Below, piece by piece: positions 1 through 12,110 of a stretch of 64,000 nt of DNA. Position numbers and translations under genes: made by a program. Position 1 is the stretch's first letter; each line of letters starts with the position of its first letter. The notes beneath the pieces are model-generated. The model saw only the letters and a list, made by a program, of their open reading frames with translations. It had not been told where the DNA came from and made no database searches. This DNA is from Bacteroidaceae bacterium. GTDB taxonomy: Bacteria; Bacteroidota; Bacteroidia; Bacteroidales; Bacteroidaceae. Where the stretch lies: positions 43,102 to 107,101 of the forward strand of contig JAFZKA010000073.1 of NCBI GenBank assembly GCA_017551925.1. The letters run 5' to 3'.

Positions 1-30
1 AATGTATCCTGATATTCTTGTCTTATTCAT
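1..30 (-). CDS. 5' end of a truncated gene (partial)
   Basis: The first ten codons of a minus-strand gene that runs off the window. An ATG lies at 28-30, followed by codons reading M-N-K-T-R-I-S-G-Y-I. It starts 2 nt after the stop codon of the upstream PD40 lipoprotein gene, and an AG-rich stretch (GGAGAG) sits just before the ATG as a possible ribosome binding site. The tight spacing suggests it is the third gene of an operon with the two genes upstream. Too little is visible to name a product. Confidence 0.45.
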   Translation of the reverse strand, partial: MNKTRISGYI

Positions 31-32
31 TG

Positions 33-1517
33 TCACTCTCCTTTTTTTGACTCATATTTGGATGGAGTCGCGTCAGTGCTTGAAATAAATGATGCGAATT
101 GTCTTGGAGTAATATGCACCGGTTCTTTCATGAACTCCGGTATGTTGAACGCATAAAGGAATTCACGGTTGAATTCAGGATTGCGTTGCGGCAGGGCAAA
201 AGGTTTTGTAAAATGACCGTTCCCGTCAATATGGCTGAAATAGAGTCGGGTATGGACGCCATCCTCGCGGCGTGTGCTGAACATAATCCATTTTCCGTTT
301 GATGACCAGCAGTGATAACTCTCGGCAAACCGGCTGTTGATCTCATCGGCATAACGGTATGAATTGTCTTTCAGGTCATAGATGACAAAGTCTGATGCTA
401 TCTGGTCAAGAGGAAATATTCCATGGGTGCTTACGCAGCAGACCATCCAGCGTCCGTCAGGAGAAACGCGGGGCCATGTCATGCTGCTGTCAACGGCCTG
501 GGCGTCATAAATGAGTTCTTTTGCCCCCCATGTGCGTGTGTCGGGATCAAACGGCTTGCTGTATAGGCTGAAATGCAGTTTTTCCCTGTCAATGAATATC
601 TGGTTCTTTCTGTCGGGACCGAACGGTGCCTCATAGTGAGCGGATACATAATATAGCGTACGTCCGTCAGCAGACCATCCTGGAAAGCACTCCAGTTCAC
701 TGGAGTCATTTTCAATGACACTTACCGTGTTGTCACGTGTATTGTAGAGTATTATGTCATTCTCTTCATCAATTACTTCAAGTTTGTCATGACTGGCGGC
801 ATGAACAGACTGGTGTGTCTTGTTGTTGGACAGGGCGATATAATCATGCGTGGGGTGCCATGACGGATATACACCGGCTGAAATGGTGGAATCAGTCTTC
901 ATGTTGACTTTATGTAGTTTGCCGTCCAATACAAGAATCGTTCCCCCTTTGTAATGGCGGACATGGAACATCATATTGTCAGTATCCCAGTTCTTGTAGT
1001 AATGGCAGTTTATGCATGTGCCCTGGGCATTGTTCTGGATCATGCTGTTTGAAACAACAACCTTTTCGCTGTAATTTGTCAGGTTCCTTTGCCGAATGGT
1101 CAGTTTCTCATATGATTCAACTGCCACAGGAATGATACGGTATGAAATATATGGATCAATTTCATCGCTTATACTCATCTTGAACGGTTTATAGGCAATC
1201 CATTTGCTGTCTTTCCGGCAATACACCCTGACGGTAATCTCTTGTGACTTTGTGATCCTGGCCCATTTTGATTTGGGTATTGAGACCGTGTTGCCCTTTA
1301 TTACAACCTGGCCTGATTCTGATGTCAGTTCGGTCAGGTAAGCGTCAGCCTGCTCCTCAATGAGAAAATTCATGGGAGCGATATTGCTTGGAATGGTTAT
1401 GTCCGTATAATCAGGGAATATGGCAGGAACCGTGCCGGCGGTATCGTAATCTGACGGCAGAGTAGGCTTGCAGGCAACAATCAGTATGACCAGAAGGGGT
1501 ATGATGATTTTTTTCAT
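33..1517 (-). CDS. PD40 beta-propeller lipoprotein with a CxxCH motif
   Basis: A 494-residue probable lipoprotein: the N-terminal hydrophobic segment ends in a lipobox-like LIVAC with Cys16. Residues about 205-470 contain TolB/WD40-like PD40 strands, seen as repeated 'W-S-x-D/N-G' and 'P-R-V-S-P-D-G-R-W' patterns, so a propeller fold is likely. Before the propeller sits a CINCH motif (C168, C171, H172), the pattern that binds covalent haem c. Homologues have been annotated as cytochrome c biogenesis-like proteins; I recall this from the family and do not see it here. It lies 3 nt downstream of the DUF6057-like gene and is probably co-transcribed with it. The substrate is unknown, and haem attachment is an inference from one motif. 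Confidence 0.8.
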   Translation of the reverse strand: MKKIIIPLLVILIVACKPTLPSDYDTAGTVPAIFPDYTDITIPSNIAPMNFLIEEQADAYLTELTSESGQVVIKGNTVSIPKSKWARITKSQEITVRVYCRKDSKWIAYKPFKMSISDEIDPYISYRIIPVAVESYEKLTIRQRNLTNYSEKVVVSNSMIQNNAQGTCINCHYYKNWDTDNMMFHVRHYKGGTILVLDGKLHKVNMKTDSTISAGVYPSWHPTHDYIALSNNKTHQSVHAASHDKLEVIDEENDIILYNTRDNTVSVIENDSSELECFPGWSADGRTLYYVSAHYEAPFGPDRKNQIFIDREKLHFSLYSKPFDPDTRTWGAKELIYDAQAVDSSMTWPRVSPDGRWMVCCVSTHGIFPLDQIASDFVIYDLKDNSYRYADEINSRFAESYHCWSSNGKWIMFSTRREDGVHTRLYFSHIDGNGHFTKPFALPQRNPEFNREFLYAFNIPEFMKEPVHITPRQFASFISSTDATPSKYESKKGE

Positions 1518-1520
1518 AGT

Positions 1521-3467
1521 TCAGTATGTCTGAAGATCTCTTATAAAGTAGTAAAAGTAAAAAAATGTATTTCCGAACTTACGTGAGAACGGGTAGGCCG
1601 ATTCCCTGATATCGCGCACAGGATTGGCGTTTACGTACTGGTTGAAAGCGTTATAACTGTCTCTGACGGCTTTGCTTAAAGGCAGGTCGGTGCTTTTCTT
1701 TTCAAGGCTGCTGTACAGTAAGGCTGCTTCCTGGACGCTGCGTGGCAGTTCTCTGACATTGTTGGTCTGCAGATATGAATACAGGTGCTGCCAGAATGAG
1801 GGGATGTCCTGCATTCGCATGGCCCAGAGCAAACCTGCGCGGTCATATTCCGGCGAGGGATGAGGAGGCTCCGGTTCAGAGAAATGACGCATCAGGAAAG
1901 TCTCGCTTTTTACAAGGTCATTTGTCATGCGGTTCTCAAAACACATATAGGGCAGAATGCTCTTGTAAGGTTCGTTGCTTGCCATCAAAACGCTGTCAGC
2001 CGCAAGTTTACCCTGCTCTTTTGCCCATTGACGGTAAAAAACGGTCTTTTCCAGTTTGTTCAGATATTTACGGGCAAAATCACTCTCTTGCATAATCACA
2101 GAGTGCATTGCCATATATTTTATTGTGCTGTAACTCCAGTTGTGTTCAATGACATCCTCAAGACACCATCGGTAACTCATGTTGACCAGTCCGTATTGCA
2201 GATAAAGTTGTTTGCCGGACTGGAGTGCCATGGGAATCTGTGTCCGTGATTTCTGCATGCGTCCGCCGTCTTTCATGGTGAAGGCCTCATCAAGTGCCCG
2301 GTTCATTTTGAGCAGAGCGAGATCACGGTAGAGAATCATTGTGCGCGTAGGCTCAAAGAATCTTTTGTCATAAATGCCCAGTATCTCAGTCAACTCCTCC
2401 TGACTCTTGACTCCTGACAGCGCCTTTGAGCGTGCGGCATATGCTTTGGCATCAGATTCTGTATGCGAATCAACCGTCTTTTGATAGATGTCAATGACTT
2501 TCTGCCAATCGAAACGGTCAACAGCCTCTGACATGGCAAGTTCCGTGCGGAAATTCTCATCCTTGAACCAAAACCCCCATACTGAGGCAACGGATATGAC
2601 AAATACTGCGGTTTGCAATGTCAGCGTCTTGCCGCTCTCCTTAAGCCAACGCGATGCAATTGTCATGACGGGTATGAACAGCAGTGCAAGTTGGAAGGGT
2701 GCTCTTATTGCGTGCGTCCAGACATCCTCAGAGATTGAGGGAAGTCCTAAATGCCAACTGTCAGCCAGACGGTATGAGGTGTAGAAATTGTAAATTATAA
2801 CAGGAATCAGTATAATGAGCGCAACTCCTGTCAGGAATAAACCGATGCGGTTCTTGCGGAGCATGTCAGTTGCGGTAAACGCAGTGCATGCTGCCGATAG
2901 CGTACCAATCAGGGCGAATGTTCCGAACAGGGGGAAACCGACCGCAGTCCATATGGCGAGTAATATCATCTTACCCCACACCTTCTCTACGCGGTATATG
3001 CCCGATATTGGAATGAGCGCCGCAAGATAACCTAACAGAGGTGCAAAGAAATGGTCCTGTTCTCTCATGATGAATACCCCGTATCCGAGTGACATGTTCC
3101 CTATAACCAGTAATGCCGCAGGTATTATTGCCAATGCTCTGTATTGTTCGGGGATTCTTAATACTCTTACTGTCAATTGATAGGTAATCAGCAAAAGGAG
3201 GACCCAGAGTATTGAGCCCAACCATGGCAGATACAGGAATTGGGTTAAGAATGAGCCTGCCACTCCCAGAAGTCCTCCTGGAATCTGTATGTATTCCCTG
3301 AAATATAGCCAGTCGAACAGGAACAGTGACAGGTCTTCAACTTTCTTGAGGAATATCTGTCCGCGTAAAGCCAGTACGGCCCAAAGCAGTAAGGCAAGGA
3401 TATAAGGGAGCAACCGGAGAATGTTGCCATATAGCCCTTTTGATTTGTTGTTAGAGACAGGTGTCAT
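1521..3467 (-). CDS. DUF6057-like polytopic membrane protein
   Basis: About 648 residues. The N-terminal half holds roughly eight hydrophobic membrane segments. The C-terminal half (from about residue 310) is soluble and helical, with alternating aromatic and Ala-rich stretches reminiscent of TPR-like repeats. An upstream in-frame ATG at 3524 would add 19 residues, but a TAnnTTTG box (TATCTTTG, minus strand) lies at 3513-3520, downstream of that ATG. Transcription would therefore start after it, so I place the start at 3467 (MTPVSNN). It is followed directly by the PD40 lipoprotein gene. I assign DUF6057 from the overall architecture and this neighbour pair; the biochemical role is unknown. 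Confidence 0.75.
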   Translation of the reverse strand: MTPVSNNKSKGLYGNILRLLPYILALLLWAVLALRGQIFLKKVEDLSLFLFDWLYFREYIQIPGGLLGVAGSFLTQFLYLPWLGSILWVLLLLITYQLTVRVLRIPEQYRALAIIPAALLVIGNMSLGYGVFIMREQDHFFAPLLGYLAALIPISGIYRVEKVWGKMILLAIWTAVGFPLFGTFALIGTLSAACTAFTATDMLRKNRIGLFLTGVALIILIPVIIYNFYTSYRLADSWHLGLPSISEDVWTHAIRAPFQLALLFIPVMTIASRWLKESGKTLTLQTAVFVISVASVWGFWFKDENFRTELAMSEAVDRFDWQKVIDIYQKTVDSHTESDAKAYAARSKALSGVKSQEELTEILGIYDKRFFEPTRTMILYRDLALLKMNRALDEAFTMKDGGRMQKSRTQIPMALQSGKQLYLQYGLVNMSYRWCLEDVIEHNWSYSTIKYMAMHSVIMQESDFARKYLNKLEKTVFYRQWAKEQGKLAADSVLMASNEPYKSILPYMCFENRMTNDLVKSETFLMRHFSEPEPPHPSPEYDRAGLLWAMRMQDIPSFWQHLYSYLQTNNVRELPRSVQEAALLYSSLEKKSTDLPLSKAVRDSYNAFNQYVNANPVRDIRESAYPFSRKFGNTFFYFYYFIRDLQTY

Positions 3468-3512
3468 ATGAACATTAGTATCGCACGTATGCGTGCGTGT
3501 GTGAAATTGCCC

Positions 3513-3520
3513 CAAAGATA
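3513..3520 (-). promoter_or_regulatory. -7 box TATCTTTG for the DUF6057-like operon
   Basis: This exact match to the Bacteroidetes -7 consensus TAnnTTTG lies 46 nt upstream of the ATG at 3467. No convincing -33 TTTG was seen. It also argues against the longer start at 3524. Confidence 0.6.
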
Positions 3521-3596
3521 GCATTTTTTCCGGCTCATTTTATTTCTGAACGCGTGAAAACTATTATTTTCGCGCATTGTCAACTGAAATCACTAA

Positions 3597-7339
<3,743 letters not shown>

Positions 7340-7364
7340 GCTCTTTTATAAAATAACTGAAAAG

Positions 7365-7387
7365 GCACCCTTAAAGGGTGCTTTTTT
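7365..7387 (+). terminator. Rho-independent terminator after the HD gene
   Basis: GCACCC and GGGTGC form a 6-bp GC-rich stem around a TTAAA loop, followed by a run of six T. It lies 25 nt after the HD gene stop and before the lptD promoter. Confidence 0.85.
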
Positions 7388-7400
7388 CATCAATAATAGA

Positions 7401-7408
7401 TACCTTTG
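7401..7408 (+). promoter_or_regulatory. -7 box TACCTTTG for lptD
   Basis: An exact TAnnTTTG match 42 nt upstream of the GTG start of lptD and just after the preceding terminator. No clear -33 element is visible. Confidence 0.65.
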
Positions 7409-7450
7409 CAGTTTGTTGAAAAAAACGGTCCAAATCAATCATAGATTCGC

Positions 7451-10255
7451 GTGACAGCCCGATTCAGAAAAATACGCTTTTCAGTTCTTGCAGGATTGCT
7501 CCTGTGGGCCGTTTGCGCGGTTGCCCAGATACCTGTTGATTCCATTTCACCTGTTGATTCCGTTCAGTCAGCGCCGGCAGCCGTTGCCGGGTCTGATTCG
7601 CTTGCCATACCTGCAGACACAGTTCAGCAGCAGGCTTCTGATTCAGTTCCGCCCCAAAAGAAAAAAGAGCCGCTCGATGCTCCTGTGGCGTACGAATCAA
7701 CAGATTCAATGATCTGGAATTACGGCGGGTATGCTTCACTGTACGGAAACGGAAAAGTGACTTATCAGAAAGTTGAACTTACTGCTGCCATAATCAAAAT
7801 GCAGGTGGACAGCAGTCTGGTATATGCTGACGGAGTCAGGGATTCATTGGGCGAATGGACCGGAACACCGATCTTTGTTGACGGCTCAACTCCCTATGAG
7901 TCAAACCATATCAGTTACAATTTCAAGACTGAAAAGGGTTACATCAATGAGATCATAACCCAGCAGGGTGAAGGCTATATGACCAGCGCCGAGGCAAAAA
8001 AAGGCCCTGAAGGTGAATATTATATAGCCGATGGCGTATATACTACCTGTGATCAGCATGAAGACCCTCATTTCAACCTCAGGATAACCCGTGCCAAGGT
8101 GCGTCCGGGCAGAGATGTGGTATTCGGCCCCGCATATCTTGAAGTTCTGGGTGTTCCTTTGCCGTTGTTCGTTCCTTTCGGTTTCTTCCCGTTTCTTGAC
8201 GGAGACTATTCTTCGGGTATAATATTTCCCACCTATGGTGATGAGATGGAGAGGGGTTTCTACCTGAAGGACGGCGGCTATTATTTTGCATTGTCAGACT
8301 ATTTTGACCTTAAAGTGCTGGGTGAGATCTTTACCAAGGGTTCCTGGGGCGTGTCGGCAGAGAGCAAGTATAAACTCCGTTACAAGTTCTCGGGAAACGT
8401 CTATGTCAGTTCCCTTACCACCAAACTGGGTGACAAGGGCTTGCCTGACTACTCAGTGACCAAGAACCTTAAGATACGCTGGACACACAGACAGGACGCC
8501 AAGGCCAATCCGTATCAGAACTTTTCTGCCAGCGTGAATTTTGCCACGCAGAGTTATGAACGTTCCAATCTGAGCAGTCTATACAATCCGTCACTGACAT
8601 CGCAGAGTACCAGAACATCAAGTATCAGTTACTCACGCAACTTTCCGTCAATCGGTCTGTCACTGTCCAGTTCAATGAACATGTCGCAGAACATGCGTGA
8701 CTCTACCATTTCACTCAGTCTCCCTTCACTGAATGTCAGTCTGCAGCGAATTTATCCTTTCAAAAAGAAGAAGGTTGCCGGAGCAGACAAGTGGTATGAA
8801 AAGATATCGTTCACGTATTCAGGATCATTGAGCAACAGTATATCATCAAAGGAGAGCGAACTTATGGACAAGAGTCTGGTCAAGGATTGGAGAAACGGTA
8901 TGAAACACTCAATACCTATCAGTGCCACTTTCCAGATTCTTAAGAACATCAACATAACCCCCTCGCTAAGTTATAACTCCCGATGGTACAGTTACAAGGT
9001 CATGCAATCATGGGACGAAACCCAGAACAAGGCCGTGAAGGATACCGTATTCGGCTTTAACAGGGTGTATGACTATCATTTCAGTGTGAGTGCCAATACG
9101 AAACTTTACGGAATATACCAACCTACCGCCTTGTGGATCAAACTGTTCGGTGACAAACTGATCATGACACGTCATGTGTTCTCACCTTCAGTCAGTTACA
9201 GCATGTCGCCTGACTTTGGTGACTCACGGTACGGCTACTATGACACTTATGTCTATACTGACCAGAACGGTGAGGTCAGGACAGTCGAATACTCGCCATA
9301 TACCGGTTCACTGTACGGTGTCCCGGGCAAGGGAAAATCGGGAAGCCTGTCGGTAAGCATTGGCAATAACGTTGAGATGAAGGTCCGTTCAGACAAGGAT
9401 ACTACCGGAGTACGAAAGATAAGCCTGATTGATGAACTGGGCGCCTCAATGTCATATAACTTTGCCGCAAAAAGCAGACCTTGGAGTAACCTGAACACCA
9501 GACTCAGGCTCAAACTCACAAAGAGTTATACGTTCAGCCTCAACGCCACCTGGGCAACCTATGCCTATGAATTCAATGAGGCCGGCAATGTTGTGGTAGG
9601 TGAGCGTACAGAGTATTCATATGGCCGATTCGGACGATTCCAGGGTATGAGTCAGAATTTCTCATATACATTCAACAATAATACCCTGAATCAGTGGAGA
9701 GCCAAGTGGAACTCTATTTTCCACAAGAAATCTGAAGATGATGAGGAGGAAGATGATAATAGCGCATCCCGTTCATCGGGTTCAGGAGCCCCGCTCGTTG
9801 CATCAGCACCGGGAAAGTATGCTCAGAGCGGCAGTGGCGGAGGTTCTGCAAAGGTTGATGAGGACGGTTACGTGGAATATACCCTGCCATGGTCATTCTC
9901 AATATCGTATGGTATAACCATGCGTGAAAACACACAGGCTCAAATCAATGTGAAGCGTATGCGTTACCCATATAAACTTACGCACAGCATGAATATGTCA
10001 GGTAACATGAAACTGACCAACAAATGGAATATAAGTTTCTCATCGGGTTGGGATTTCACTCGCCATGATTTCACCACAACCACAATGAGCATTTCAAGAG
10101 ACCTTCACTGCTTCAATATGTCATGCAGTATGGTTCTCAAACCTTATACTTCATATGATTTTACAATAAGAGCCAACTCAAGTATGTTGTCAGACCTTCT
10201 GAAGGTGAAAAAACGTTCCAGTTACAACAGTTACGTGAAGTGGTATGATGATTGA
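7451..10255 (+). CDS. lptD: LptD-like LPS assembly outer-membrane protein
   Basis: 934 residues, GTG start. An N-terminal signal segment (ends ...AVCAVAQ) is followed by a Ser/Asp/Pro-rich linker. An OstA/LptA-like domain follows at about residues 75-200 (the stretch 'YASLYGNGKVTYQKVELTA' is characteristic). The remainder is a long beta-barrel of alternating Ser/Tyr/aromatic strands. In this family the protein inserts lipopolysaccharide into the outer leaflet of the outer membrane. A strongly acidic, then Ser/Gly-rich insert sits at about residues 759-797, probably a surface or periplasmic loop. asnA follows after 26 nt. Other Lpt-related genes (lptC at 30.5 kb, lpxK at 52.1 kb) are in this window but not adjacent. 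Confidence 0.88.
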   Translation: MTARFRKIRFSVLAGLLLWAVCAVAQIPVDSISPVDSVQSAPAAVAGSDSLAIPADTVQQQASDSVPPQKKKEPLDAPVAYESTDSMIWNYGGYASLYGNGKVTYQKVELTAAIIKMQVDSSLVYADGVRDSLGEWTGTPIFVDGSTPYESNHISYNFKTEKGYINEIITQQGEGYMTSAEAKKGPEGEYYIADGVYTTCDQHEDPHFNLRITRAKVRPGRDVVFGPAYLEVLGVPLPLFVPFGFFPFLDGDYSSGIIFPTYGDEMERGFYLKDGGYYFALSDYFDLKVLGEIFTKGSWGVSAESKYKLRYKFSGNVYVSSLTTKLGDKGLPDYSVTKNLKIRWTHRQDAKANPYQNFSASVNFATQSYERSNLSSLYNPSLTSQSTRTSSISYSRNFPSIGLSLSSSMNMSQNMRDSTISLSLPSLNVSLQRIYPFKKKKVAGADKWYEKISFTYSGSLSNSISSKESELMDKSLVKDWRNGMKHSIPISATFQILKNINITPSLSYNSRWYSYKVMQSWDETQNKAVKDTVFGFNRVYDYHFSVSANTKLYGIYQPTALWIKLFGDKLIMTRHVFSPSVSYSMSPDFGDSRYGYYDTYVYTDQNGEVRTVEYSPYTGSLYGVPGKGKSGSLSVSIGNNVEMKVRSDKDTTGVRKISLIDELGASMSYNFAAKSRPWSNLNTRLRLKLTKSYTFSLNATWATYAYEFNEAGNVVVGERTEYSYGRFGRFQGMSQNFSYTFNNNTLNQWRAKWNSIFHKKSEDDEEEDDNSASRSSGSGAPLVASAPGKYAQSGSGGGSAKVDEDGYVEYTLPWSFSISYGITMRENTQAQINVKRMRYPYKLTHSMNMSGNMKLTNKWNISFSSGWDFTRHDFTTTTMSISRDLHCFNMSCSMVLKPYTSYDFTIRANSSMLSDLLKVKKRSSYNSYVKWYDD

Positions 10256-10281
10256 TAAAAGACTAAAAAACAAATACTAAC

Positions 10282-11319
10282 ATGAGTTACTTGATTATTC
10301 CTGAAAATTACAGGCCTCTGATGTCAATGCGTCAGACAGAGCAGGGTATCAAACTTATCAAGGAGTTCTTTCAGCAGAACCTTTCTACCGGTTTACAGTT
10401 GCGCCGTGTCACGGCACCTTTGTTCGTACTTAAGGGTATGGGCATCAATGATGACCTTAACGGTGTGGAGCGTGCTGTTACATTCCCGATTAAAGATCTT
10501 GGCGACGCCAAGGCTGAGGTGGTACATTCGCTTGCCAAATGGAAGCGTCTCACCCTTGCCGAGTATGAGGTGAATCCCGGATATGGTATTTATACCGATA
10601 TGAATGCCATACGTGCCGATGAAAGTTTAGGTAATCTTCATTCACTGTATGTTGACCAATGGGATTGGGAGCGCGTTATAACTGCCGATGACCGTAACAT
10701 AGATTTCCTTAAAAGAATTGTACGCAAGATTTATTCGGCAATGCTGCGTACAGAGTACCTTATAAATGAAACCTATCCTCAATTGGAGCCGTTCCTGGCA
10801 CGTGAGGTGTTCTTTATTCATTCAGAGGAACTGCGCCTTATGTATCCGGGTAAGACCCCTAAGGAACGTGAGGATGCCATCTGCCGCGAGCATGGTGCCG
10901 TATTTATAATGGGTATAGGCGGCAAGTTGGGTGACGGTGAGCCTCATGACCTGCGTGCTCCTGACTATGATGACTGGACTACACCCAATCAGGACGGTTA
11001 TCTTGGGCTCAACGGTGACCTTCTGGTATGGAACCCCATTCTCGGCCGTGCCATGGAACTCTCATCCATGGGCATCCGTGTAGATAAGGAGTCACTTCTG
11101 CGCCAACTTGACATTTGCGGCAAGCAGGAGCGCAAGGAACTCTATTTCCACAAGAAACTTCTGGCAGGCGAACTGCCTCTCTCTATAGGCGGCGGTATCG
11201 GCCAGTCCAGATTGTGCATGCTGTTCCTGCAGAAAGCCCACATCGGTGAAATCCAGGCCAGCATCTGGCCCGAGGAGATGAGGGCTAAATGTGCTGCTGC
11301 CGGCATACAACTTATTTGA
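10282..11319 (+). CDS. asnA: Aspartate-ammonia ligase (asparagine synthetase A)
   Basis: 345 residues, full family length. It converts aspartate and ammonia to asparagine with ATP, in the cytoplasm. Class II aminoacyl-tRNA-synthetase-like fold motifs are visible: 'RRVTAPLFV' near the N terminus, 'LHSLYVDQWDWE', and the C-terminal 'GGGIGQSRLCMLFL' motif 3 region with the ATP-binding Arg. It sits between lptD and ung on the same strand, with ung beginning within about 10 nt, so it is probably co-transcribed with ung. Identification is secure. Confidence 0.96.
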   Translation: MSYLIIPENYRPLMSMRQTEQGIKLIKEFFQQNLSTGLQLRRVTAPLFVLKGMGINDDLNGVERAVTFPIKDLGDAKAEVVHSLAKWKRLTLAEYEVNPGYGIYTDMNAIRADESLGNLHSLYVDQWDWERVITADDRNIDFLKRIVRKIYSAMLRTEYLINETYPQLEPFLAREVFFIHSEELRLMYPGKTPKEREDAICREHGAVFIMGIGGKLGDGEPHDLRAPDYDDWTTPNQDGYLGLNGDLLVWNPILGRAMELSSMGIRVDKESLLRQLDICGKQERKELYFHKKLLAGELPLSIGGGIGQSRLCMLFLQKAHIGEIQASIWPEEMRAKCAAAGIQLI

Positions 11320-11328
11320 TTGAGTGTT

Positions 11329-11991
11329 ATGGAGGTTAGGATAGATCAGAGTTGGAAAGAGCATCTTCAGACAGAGTTTGACAAACCATATTTCAAGAGT
11401 TTGACAGACTTTGTTAGGACGGAGTATGCACAAGGTCCGGTCTATCCTCCCGGTAAACTGATTTTCAATGCCTTTGATTTGTGTCCGTTTGATCAGGTCA
11501 AGGTGGTCATAATAGGACAGGATCCGTATCATGAGCCCGGTCAGGCTCACGGTCTCTGTTTCTCTGTTAATGACGGAGTGCCTTTTCCGCCATCGTTACG
11601 TAATATATTCAAGGAGATAAGTGATGATTTGGGCAAGCCTGTTCCTGAGAGTGGTGACCTTACCCGATGGGCACGTCAGGGAGTGCTGTTGCTGAATGCC
11701 ACACTGACTGTCCGTGCAGGGCAGGCCGGTTCGCATCAGGGTAAGGGATGGGAGGAATTTACAGATGCGGTTATACGTGAACTGAACAGTTCGCGTGACG
11801 GTCTTGTGTTTATCCTTTGGGGCGGTTATGCAAAAAAGAAAGGTGCAATTATTGACCGCTCCCGTCATCTCGTACTTAGCAGCGCGCACCCGTCACCATT
11901 GTCTGCATACAACGGTTTTTTTGGAAACCATCACTTCAGTCAGGCCAACCAGTGGCTTGTAAATCATGGTAAAACACCCGTAGATTGGTGA
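11329..11991 (+). CDS. ung: Uracil-DNA glycosylase
   Basis: 220 residues, family 1 UDG, removing uracil from DNA in base-excision repair. The water-activating motif '[17 protein letters not shown]' is present, with the catalytic Asp, and the 'HPSPLSA' minor-groove loop carries the catalytic His. A TTG immediately after the asnA stop would add three residues (L/M-S-V), but I chose the ATG at 11329. The gene directly follows asnA. A small hairpin (11996-12012) follows the stop. Confidence 0.95.
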   Translation: MEVRIDQSWKEHLQTEFDKPYFKSLTDFVRTEYAQGPVYPPGKLIFNAFDLCPFDQVKVVIIGQDPYHEPGQAHGLCFSVNDGVPFPPSLRNIFKEISDDLGKPVPESGDLTRWARQGVLLLNATLTVRAGQAGSHQGKGWEEFTDAVIRELNSSRDGLVFILWGGYAKKKGAIIDRSRHLVLSSAHPSPLSAYNGFFGNHHFSQANQWLVNHGKTPVDW

Positions 11992-11995
11992 ATAT

Positions 11996-12012
11996 TGTCC
12001 AAAAATTGGACA
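11996..12012 (+). terminator. Hairpin after ung, possible terminator
   Basis: TGTCCAA and TTGGACA form a perfect 7-bp stem around AAA, 5 nt after the ung stop. The downstream T-rich stretch is interrupted (ACTTTTGGCGTTTTT), so termination may be weak. Confidence 0.5.
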
Positions 12013-12048
12013 CTTTTGGCGTTTTTCACTGATTTTGGGCATTTTTAT

Positions 12049-12079
12049 TTTGAAATAACAAGAACTAGCCTTTCCTTTG
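12049..12079 (+). promoter_or_regulatory. Promoter of the 12.1-kb lipoprotein gene
   Basis: A -33 TTTG at 12049-12052 and a near-consensus -7 TTCCTTTG at 12072-12079, separated by 19 nt, which is the usual Bacteroidetes spacing. It lies 31 nt upstream of the ATG at 12111. Confidence 0.55.
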
Positions 12080-12110
12080 CAAATGCATAATTATTAAACA
12101 TTCTTGTAAT

